Made by a program: the position numbers and the translations under genes
Notes under the pieces: generated by a model
The model's database searches: none
The model's input: only the letters and a program-made list of their open reading frames with translations
What the model was told of the DNA's origin: nothing
Assembly: GCA_937872475.1 (NCBI GenBank)
Contig: CALMSY010000021.1
Span: forward strand, 1-63,096
Direction of reading: 5' to 3'
DNA: 63,096 bases
Source of the DNA: 67-14 sp020438345
GTDB taxonomy: Bacteria; Actinomycetota; Thermoleophilia; Solirubrobacterales; 70-9
Shown: in pieces, positions 57,791 through 63,096 of the stretch
How positions within the stretch are numbered: position 1 is the first letter of the stretch
How the letters are laid out: every line of letters starts with the position of its first letter

Positions 57791-58228
57791 GTGGTGGCTG
57801 CCGGCCTGATGGTCGGGGCGTGGTTTCTGCTTGCCGGGGGCAATGACCGGACGGCAGAGCGTCCGTCCGGACGGACCGACCGGAACCCGTCGCAGGAGCA
57901 GCCGGTGAGTCCATCCCGGCCAGAGGAGCCGGAACCGACCCTGCCGGAGATGGCCTGCCCGCCTGACCTGACCAACTGCGAGGTCGCAACCGGCAAAGTC
58001 ATCTATGTCGAGGCAGTGGATCCAGACGGTGACGGTGACGCCCATTTCGTAACACTCAGCAACCAGAGCGTCACCGGTATCGGAATCACCGTGTTCGACG
58101 TCAAGCCGGAACTCAGGCCGGATCCACTGCCTGGCCGTGGTGATCTTGTCGGAGGCTACGGGCCGGTATTCAAGGGCTCGTACGGCCAAAGTCAGATCGA
58201 GGTAATCGAGTTCAACGTCGCCCGGTGA
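57791..58228 (+). CDS. Membrane-anchored protein beside the ccm cluster (145 aa)
   Basis: One N-terminal helix (VVAAGLMVGAWFLLAGG) precedes a Pro/Arg/Glu-rich linker and a beta-rich domain (about 55-145) with two cysteines (MACPPDLTNC). The pattern KVIYVEAVDPDGDGDAHFVTLSNQSVTGIGITVFDVK suggests an OB-like barrel. No CcmE heme-binding His motif is seen, so CcmE identity is not supported. GTG 57791 is used. CTG codons at 57764 or 57767 would add LLKLFAVFT, a more natural membrane anchor start, and one of them may be the real start. Confidence 0.6.
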   Translation: MVAAGLMVGAWFLLAGGNDRTAERPSGRTDRNPSQEQPVSPSRPEEPEPTLPEMACPPDLTNCEVATGKVIYVEAVDPDGDGDAHFVTLSNQSVTGIGITVFDVKPELRPDPLPGRGDLVGGYGPVFKGSYGQSQIEVIEFNVAR

Positions 58229-58235
58229 ATGCAAT

Positions 58236-58262
58236 CCGGCCAGTCGGATTCTGATTGGCCGG
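58236..58262 (+). terminator. Hairpin after the 145-aa gene
   Basis: CCGGCCA (58236-58242) pairs with TGGCCGG (58256-58262) around a 13-nt loop, 8 nt past the stop at 58228. It would separate this gene from ccmA. No T tract follows. Confidence 0.45.
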
Positions 58263-58343
58263 GCTACCGGTTTGAGGGCTGAAAGTTCGTCCCGCTTCGG
58301 GGGTGGTGGTTCGGCATTTCGCATCCGTGGGAAACTTCGCCGG

Positions 58344-59018
58344 ATGGCCGAAGGGTCTGAAAGAGCGATCTGGCTGAGAGACCTTGGCCGGGACTATGGA
58401 GACCGGTCGGCACTGGCCGGGGTCGATCTCGACCTGCCCACCGGGGCTTCGCTGGCAGTGCTCGGACCGAACGGTTCTGGCAAGAGCACCTTGCTCAGAG
58501 TGCTGGCCACGCTGCTTCGGCCGAGCCGGGGTGAGGTCTCGGTGCTGGGAGCCGATCTTCCTCGTGATGCCTGGAAGCTGCGCGGAAAAGTCGGCTACCT
58601 TGGCCATGAACCGCTGCTTTACGAGGATCTGACCGGCCGCGAGAACCTGGAGTTCCAGGCCCGCCTGTACGGAATTCCGGACGACGAAGCCTCGGGGCGG
58701 ATCGACGCTGACCTCGAACGGCTTGGCATGAGGCGCAGGGCAGAATACCGGGTCAGCGACTACTCGGCAGGGATGAAACAGCGGATCGCGATCTGTCGCG
58801 CGGTGCTTCATCGCCCGTCGCTGCTCCTGCTTGATGAACCGGATTCGAACCTTGATCCTGAAGGCCGCGAAGCGGCCCGGTCCCTGATCGGCCGGCCCGC
58901 TGATCTCGGCTGGCGGGCGGAAAGCCCGGTCACGCGCGTCGCCGTCTCCCATGACCCCGGGAAGGCAAGGGCCGAGGCCGACCAGGTACTTGAACTTGAG
59001 ATCGGGGTGGCACCTTGA
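58344..59018 (+). CDS. ccmA: Heme ABC exporter ATP-binding protein (CcmA-like)
   Basis: Walker A GPNGSGKST (41-49), Q-loop GYLGHEPLLYEDLTGREN, signature DYSAGMKQRIAI, Walker B LLLLDEPDSNLDP and switch His in VAVSHDPG. Its overlap (TTGA) with a CcmB-like permease identifies it as CcmA of cytochrome c maturation System I. There it powers release of heme-loaded CcmE. ATG 58344 begins the family similarity; GAAACT lies 7 nt upstream. Confidence 0.88.
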   Translation: MAEGSERAIWLRDLGRDYGDRSALAGVDLDLPTGASLAVLGPNGSGKSTLLRVLATLLRPSRGEVSVLGADLPRDAWKLRGKVGYLGHEPLLYEDLTGRENLEFQARLYGIPDDEASGRIDADLERLGMRRRAEYRVSDYSAGMKQRIAICRAVLHRPSLLLLDEPDSNLDPEGREAARSLIGRPADLGWRAESPVTRVAVSHDPGKARAEADQVLELEIGVAP

Positions 59019-59695
59019 CCTCCTCTCTGCATGCGTTCAAGGCCATAGTCGGCAAGGACCTCCGCACCGAACTACGGACGATGCGCTCGCTGCCCGCGAT
59101 GGTCCTGTTCGCGGTGACCACCTTCATCATCTTCCGCTTCGGGCTCGACAGAACAGCCCTGTCGGGCAGTCTCGCTTCCGGGGTGATCTGGACCACCCTG
59201 CTGTTCGCAGCAGTGCTGGGGATCAACCGGATCTTCCTGCCGGAGCGTGAAGAGGGTGGCTTTGATGCTTTCCGCCTCGCGCCGGTCGACCGGCCAGTGC
59301 TTTTCGCCGCCAAGGCAGCGGTGCTCTTTCTCTACCTGGTAGTCCTGGAAGCAATCGTGGTGCCGGTCTTCGCGGTCTTCTTCCTGCCGGAATGGAGTGG
59401 GCTCTTGCCGCTGGCCGTGATCCTGCTTGCCACCAATATCGGCTTTGCCGCGCTCGGGACACTGATCTCCTCGATGGCGGTCAATTCACGGGCCCGGGAC
59501 TTGCTGGTTCCGCTCCTCTTGCTGCCGCTGGTGGTGCCGCTGATGATTGCCGCGACTGGTGCCACGGCGCCTCTACTTGACGCCGGAGGACCCTCATTCG
59601 ACAAGTTCGGAACTTGGCTTCTGGTTCTCGGTCTATACGATGGGGTCTTCTGCCTCGTCGGTTATGCCGTTTTTGACTTCCTTCTTGAAGACTGA
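59015..59695 (+). CDS. ccmB: Heme exporter subunit CcmB
   Basis: Six hydrophobic helices are seen, with the CcmB pattern KDLRTELRTMRSLPAMVLFAV, INRIFLPEREEGGFDAFRLAPVDR and LLVPLLLLPLVVPLMIAA. It forms the membrane channel part of the CcmAB transporter. TTG 59015 overlaps the ccmA stop by 4 nt, so translation is coupled. Length (226 aa) is standard. CcmC follows after 21 nt. Confidence 0.9.
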   Translation: MTSSLHAFKAIVGKDLRTELRTMRSLPAMVLFAVTTFIIFRFGLDRTALSGSLASGVIWTTLLFAAVLGINRIFLPEREEGGFDAFRLAPVDRPVLFAAKAAVLFLYLVVLEAIVVPVFAVFFLPEWSGLLPLAVILLATNIGFAALGTLISSMAVNSRARDLLVPLLLLPLVVPLMIAATGATAPLLDAGGPSFDKFGTWLLVLGLYDGVFCLVGYAVFDFLLED

Positions 59696-59716
59696 TCGGC
59701 ACCGGGCAGATTCGAA

Positions 59717-60469
59717 ATGTCGGGTCGCGGTCTGAAACAACTCTCGATTCTCACGGCGCTGGTTCTGCTGGCCGGCTTTGTCCTGGTCTTCTTCTGGGTG
59801 CCGATGGATGCGGACCAGGGCTTCAAGCAGAAGATCTTCTATCTGCATGTGCCGCTGGCGGTCGTTGCGCTCGGCGGGTTCATGGCCGGCGGAGTCGAGG
59901 GCTTCCGTCATCTGCGTTCAGACGATCGGCGGCATGACGCGAACTCCTATGTGTTCATTCATCTCTCGGTGATTTTCGGGGTTGCCACCCTGATCACGGG
60001 GATGCTTTGGGCGAAGGCATCCTGGGGCCATTTCTGGGTCTGGGATGAACCGACCCTGGTTAGTTTCCTGATTGTCTTTCTCCTGTACTGCACCTACTAT
60101 CCGTTCCGTTACGCGATTGAGGATCGTGATCGCCAGGCCCGGTATGCCTCGGTTTTCGCAATAACCGCGGGGGCCTTCGTCCCGCTGAACTTCATGGCCG
60201 TCCGGATGGCGGAAAGTCTCATCCACCCAAGGGTCTTCGCAACCAGCAGCGGTGGCCTGCCCGGTTCGATGTTGTTCACGTTTCTAGTCTGTCTGGCCGG
60301 CATGGCCCTGCTGTGGGTCACCCTGGTCAAGCTTGAGCTGCTCGGCAAGGAGACCTCAGGGCAGGTCTCGAAGCTGCGGCGGGCACTTGAAGCCGAGGGC
60401 TTTGGCGGCGATGCCGAGCCGAGCGGAACAGTGGGCCGACGTATCGCCCCCAACCTGGAGTCCCAATAA
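59717..60469 (+). CDS. ccmC: Heme handling protein CcmC
   Basis: There are six helices with the heme-binding tryptophan-rich element WGHFWVWDEPTLVSFLIVFLLY between helices 3 and 4, the CcmC/CcmF WWD-type motif. Conserved histidines flank it (HVPLAVVAL and MAESLIHPRVFA). CcmC attaches heme to CcmE in System I. Length (250 aa) is typical. It is followed after 2 nt by a CcmD-like small protein. Confidence 0.9.
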   Translation: MSGRGLKQLSILTALVLLAGFVLVFFWVPMDADQGFKQKIFYLHVPLAVVALGGFMAGGVEGFRHLRSDDRRHDANSYVFIHLSVIFGVATLITGMLWAKASWGHFWVWDEPTLVSFLIVFLLYCTYYPFRYAIEDRDRQARYASVFAITAGAFVPLNFMAVRMAESLIHPRVFATSSGGLPGSMLFTFLVCLAGMALLWVTLVKLELLGKETSGQVSKLRRALEAEGFGGDAEPSGTVGRRIAPNLESQ

Positions 60470-60471
60470 TC

Positions 60472-60696
60472 ATGTTCGATGCCGTTCCCAACGATTCAAC
60501 CGGCTACGTATTCGCGGCCTACATCGTCTTCTTTCTCCTGATGCTGATCTACATCGGCATTCTCGGCGCGAAATTCCAGCGCATCAACCGGGACATCACC
60601 GAACTGACCCGCGAAGTCGAATCCGGCCGCAGCCCCGTCCCTGGTGACGAGGCAAGGTCAACCGGGACCGGGGCCAAAGAGCCGACCGGTGTCTGA
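60472..60696 (+). CDS. ccmD: CcmD-like small membrane protein (74 aa)
   Basis: A single helix (YVFAAYIVFFLLMLIYIGILGA) is followed by a charged helix (KFQRINRDITELTREVES). This matches the topology and gene position of CcmD, which stabilises CcmC and helps release holo-CcmE. Sequence similarity in CcmD is always low, so assignment rests on position and layout. Its last 8 nt overlap the hemA start. Confidence 0.7.
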   Translation: MFDAVPNDSTGYVFAAYIVFFLLMLIYIGILGAKFQRINRDITELTREVESGRSPVPGDEARSTGTGAKEPTGV

Positions 60697-62014
60697 ACTA
60701 CTCGCACTCGGGCTTTCCCACAAGACAGCTCCGCTGGAGCTTCGCGAACGCCTCGCGCTGCCTGAGGGTCGCGCCGCAGGATTGATGGCTGATCTGACCG
60801 GTTCCGACGGGGCGACCGAAGCAACCATCCTTTCCACATGCAACCGGACCGAGATCTACCTGGTTGTCCCCGACCCGGTGGTCGGTGAATCCGTGGCTCT
60901 CGCGGCCCTGTCCGCCCAGGCGGGGATCCGGCCGACCGAGCTGGTCGGCCACCTTTACTCGCTTCGTGGCCCGGACGCCGCCCGCCACCTTTACCTGGTT
61001 TCAGCCGGCCTCGACTCGATGATCATCGGCGAGGCCGAGATTCAGGGACAGGTCAAGCGGGCCCATGAACTGGCTCTCGTCGAGGGTGCTTCCGGTCCGT
61101 TGCTCAACCGGCTCTTCCGCGGGGCGATCGCCGCCGGTGGCAAGGTCCGGCACGAGACCTCGATCAGCGAGAAGGGGGTCTCGGTCGCTTCGGTGGCGGT
61201 CGCTGAAGCCAGGAGGATCCTGGGCGATCTATCCAACCGCCGGGCGCTTGTCGTCGGGGCGGGCACCACCTCCGAACTGGTGGCCAAGGCCCTCACCTCC
61301 TCCGGAACAGAGTCTGTCTTCATCGCGAATCGTCACTTCGACCGGGCCCGGGAACTTGCCCGCCGGTTCGATGGCGGTGCTGCCCGCATCGCCGACCTTC
61401 CCGAGCATCTGGCCGACCCGGACATCGTCGTGTCGGCAACCAACTCTCCTCACCATCTGCTGGACCGTGAATTGCTTGAGCCGGTCATGGAGAGCCGCAA
61501 CGATCATCCGTTGCTCCTGATCGATCTGGCTGTTCCCCGTGACATCGATCCTGGGGTCCGCGAGCTGGCTGGGATTACCTCGCTTGACATCGACGATCTC
61601 CAGGTCGTGATCGAAAGGAACGCGGCCAGCCGGGCGGCGGAAGCTCACAAGGCCGAGCGGATCATCGATGCTGAACTGGAGCTTTTCGACCAGTGGGTTG
61701 ATTCGCTGGAGGTGCTGCCTGCGATTGTCGCCCTGCGCGAGCGCGCCGACGAGATCGTGCGGAGGGTCCTGGCCGAGAACGAGGACCGCTGGATGAACCT
61801 CGACGCCGATGACCGGGAAAGGGTTGAGGCGGTGGCCCGGGCCGTGGCCCGGCGCATGCTTCACGAGCCGACCCTGAAACTGAAGGAGATGGCCGGCACG
61901 GACGCTGCCTATGAGGCGGTCAACACCGTTCGTGAACTGTTCGGACTCGATGTGAACACTGACCCGGGTGGCGGCACCGAAGCGACCGTCACCCCGATCC
62001 GGCGCGGAGTTTGA
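60689..62014 (+). CDS. hemA: Glutamyl-tRNA reductase
   Basis: Motifs are LGLSHKTAPLELRERLAL, the catalytic ATILSTCNRTEIY (Cys51), GLDSMIIGEAEIQGQVK and the NADPH-binding VVGAGTTSELVAKAL. A helical dimerisation domain forms the C-terminus. It makes glutamate-1-semialdehyde for tetrapyrroles by the C5 route. GTG 60689 starts exactly at the family N-terminus; a longer frame to 60644 lies within the ccmD-like gene. It links to hemC by a TTGA overlap. Confidence 0.95.
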   Translation: MSELLALGLSHKTAPLELRERLALPEGRAAGLMADLTGSDGATEATILSTCNRTEIYLVVPDPVVGESVALAALSAQAGIRPTELVGHLYSLRGPDAARHLYLVSAGLDSMIIGEAEIQGQVKRAHELALVEGASGPLLNRLFRGAIAAGGKVRHETSISEKGVSVASVAVAEARRILGDLSNRRALVVGAGTTSELVAKALTSSGTESVFIANRHFDRARELARRFDGGAARIADLPEHLADPDIVVSATNSPHHLLDRELLEPVMESRNDHPLLLIDLAVPRDIDPGVRELAGITSLDIDDLQVVIERNAASRAAEAHKAERIIDAELELFDQWVDSLEVLPAIVALRERADEIVRRVLAENEDRWMNLDADDRERVEAVARAVARRMLHEPTLKLKEMAGTDAAYEAVNTVRELFGLDVNTDPGGGTEATVTPIRRGV

Positions 62015-62898
62015 GCGGGTCCGGCCAAGCCCCGGTCGTTGCGACCAGGCCAAGCCCGCTGGCTCTGGCCCAGGCCAGGCTGGTCACCGCGGCTCTGTCG
62101 CTGGAAGAAGGCGCCCTGCTCGAGGTCGACAACCAGACGGGAGCGGGAGACAAGGAACGGTTTGTGCGGGGGGTTGAGCAGGCGATCCTCGCCGGCCGGG
62201 CAGACCTCGGGGTCCATTCAGCCAAGGACCTGCCGGGAGAGATGACCTCCGGCCTCACCATTGCCGCCGTGCCAGGAAGGGCGGATGCCCGCGATGCCTG
62301 GATCGGCCCTGGCAGGTCGGTCATTGAGATCCCGGAAGGGGCTCGCGTTGGCACCTCCAGCCTTCGCCGCCGGGCCCAGCTCTCGGCGCTCAGGCCGGAC
62401 CTGGTCATGGTCAGCATGTCCGGAAACGTTGACACCCGTCTCTCGAAACTTGATTCGGGTGAAGTGGACGGCCTGGTTCTCGCCATGGCCGGACTGGACC
62501 GGCTCGGCCGTGGCGAGGAGGCCTCCTTCGTTTTTGGGCTCGATCACATGACCCCGGCCGCCGGGCAGGGGGCCATCGCAGTTCAGACCCGGACCGGAAG
62601 GGAGACCGAGGTTGCCGGTATCGGGGATCCCGGGTCAATGACCTGCCTTCAGGCCGAGCGGGCAGCAGTGGTCGGTCTGGATGCTGATTGCTCCAGCCCG
62701 GTCGGCATTCACGCAAGGCTCGATCGTGGCTGGCTCATCCTCGACGGTTTCGCCGGCCGCCCGGACGGCAGCGTCTGGGTTCGCGACCGGGTGGAGGGAG
62801 ATTCAAGCCGTCCCGAGTCACTCGGCAGGGAACTGGCAGACCGGATGATGAAGGCCGGTGCCGTCGAAGCCATGGCCGGTTCTACTCTTTCTGGCTGA
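62011..62898 (+). CDS. hemC: Porphobilinogen deaminase
   Basis: TTG 62011 overlaps the hemA stop. Family motifs are VVATRPSPLALAQA, DLGVHSAKDLPG with the catalytic Asp, GTSSLRRRAQL and ADCSSPVGIHA, with the Cys (about 228) that holds the dipyrromethane cofactor. It joins four porphobilinogens into hydroxymethylbilane. Length (295 aa) is normal. It is followed by a uroporphyrinogen methyltransferase gene with a 1-nt overlap (TGATG). Confidence 0.94.
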   Translation: MSGSGQAPVVATRPSPLALAQARLVTAALSLEEGALLEVDNQTGAGDKERFVRGVEQAILAGRADLGVHSAKDLPGEMTSGLTIAAVPGRADARDAWIGPGRSVIEIPEGARVGTSSLRRRAQLSALRPDLVMVSMSGNVDTRLSKLDSGEVDGLVLAMAGLDRLGRGEEASFVFGLDHMTPAAGQGAIAVQTRTGRETEVAGIGDPGSMTCLQAERAAVVGLDADCSSPVGIHARLDRGWLILDGFAGRPDGSVWVRDRVEGDSSRPESLGRELADRMMKAGAVEAMAGSTLSG

Positions 62899-63096
62899 TG
62901 GCTTCTGTCGAAGGAAAGGTCAGCCTGGTCGGCGCCGGTCCCGGTGACCCCGGGTTGATGACCGCCCGCGCGCTGGAACTGATCGGTGAGGCCGACGTGA
63001 TCTTCTATGACCGTCTGATCCCGCCGAACGCATTGGCGGGCGCCCGCCCCGACGCGGGACTGGAGGACGGCGGCAAGATGCCCGGCACAGGCCACA
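62898..63096 (+). CDS. cobA: Uroporphyrinogen-III C-methyltransferase, N-terminal part (partial)
   Basis: The 66 visible residues contain KVSLVGAGPGDPGLMTARALELIGEADVIFYDRL, the SAM-binding start of the precorrin/uroporphyrinogen methyltransferase family. The gene runs off the window end. In many actinobacteria this domain is fused to uroporphyrinogen-III synthase (HemD), which would fit its place after hemC; this cannot be seen here. ATG 62898 overlaps the hemC stop by one base. Confidence 0.85.
   Translation, partial: MASVEGKVSLVGAGPGDPGLMTARALELIGEADVIFYDRLIPPNALAGARPDAGLEDGGKMPGTGH

Noticed and set aside
1..63096. CRISPR arrays, tRNA or rRNA genes, transposases, integrases
   Set aside because: None was seen when reading the intergenic regions and gene products; there is no regular repeat-spacer pattern, no tRNA-like cloverleaf and no recombinase motif.

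Overview
The window reads as a chromosome segment of a high-GC actinobacterium, most likely class Thermoleophilia (Solirubrobacterales-like). The lineage is inferred from a sigma factor fused to an anti-sigma-like, membrane-spanning, proline-rich tail followed by a very large secreted protein; from two small proteins with an N-terminal ...GGTATA... hydrophobic segment; and from secreted enzymes with Lys-rich C-terminal domains. No phage, insertion sequence, CRISPR array, rRNA or tRNA was seen. Genes are dense, many with 1-8 nt overlaps, and no gene-free stretch exceeds 300 bases.

Layout. 1-6.4 kb: small proteins, a sigma/surface-protein operon and a histone-like coiled-coil gene behind an SOS-box-like site. 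6.5-13.8 kb: inositol phosphatase diverging from a helicase-fold nuclease, then PAC2, YhaM-like and AIM24 genes. 13.9-17.7 kb: sbcD-sbcC. 17.8-24.4 kb: a collagen-like protein, a ribosome-rescue factor, a split TauE/SafE transporter diverging from trehalose phosphatase, polX, a dolichol-phosphate-mannose-synthase-like enzyme, thioredoxin and a tautomerase. 24.43-24.61 kb: two tandem long hairpins with an identical loop. 24.7-31.6 kb: cupin, ileS, a double SDR and a glycerophosphodiesterase gene broken by an in-frame stop. 31.8-43.5 kb: an FAD/Fe-S oxidoreductase with a ThDP decarboxylase, fumC, a secreted metallophosphatase, an aldehyde dehydrogenase and a SpoIID-like protein. 43.6-47.2 kb: PAP2 phosphatase, methylmalonyl-CoA epimerase and an M20 hydrolase. 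47.2-54.5 kb: a four-gene glycan operon (epimerase, GT2, membrane protein, epimerase), a second membrane protein and TauE. 54.6-57.8 kb: rarA and an aldehyde dehydrogenase. 57.8-63.1 kb: ccmA-B-C-D-like, hemA, hemC and the start of a uroporphyrinogen methyltransferase gene, joining cytochrome c maturation to tetrapyrrole synthesis.

Main points of interest. (1) The two hairpins at 24430-24610: 23-bp stems that differ from each other by paired changes, an identical 21-nt loop, and every imperfect pair a G-U wobble only if the minus strand is transcribed, which points to a structured minus-strand RNA or RNA-borne repeat. (2) About fourteen genes carry an NANNNT/TANNNT hexamer ending 6-7 nt before the start codon, indicating widespread leaderless transcription; two divergent genes share almost the same -10 bases. 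(3) A perfect match to the Gram-positive SOS box lies in the promoter of the histone-like gene. (4) Several enzymes lack normally conserved residues (decarboxylase His to Tyr, helicase motifs, epimerase Tyr to Phe).
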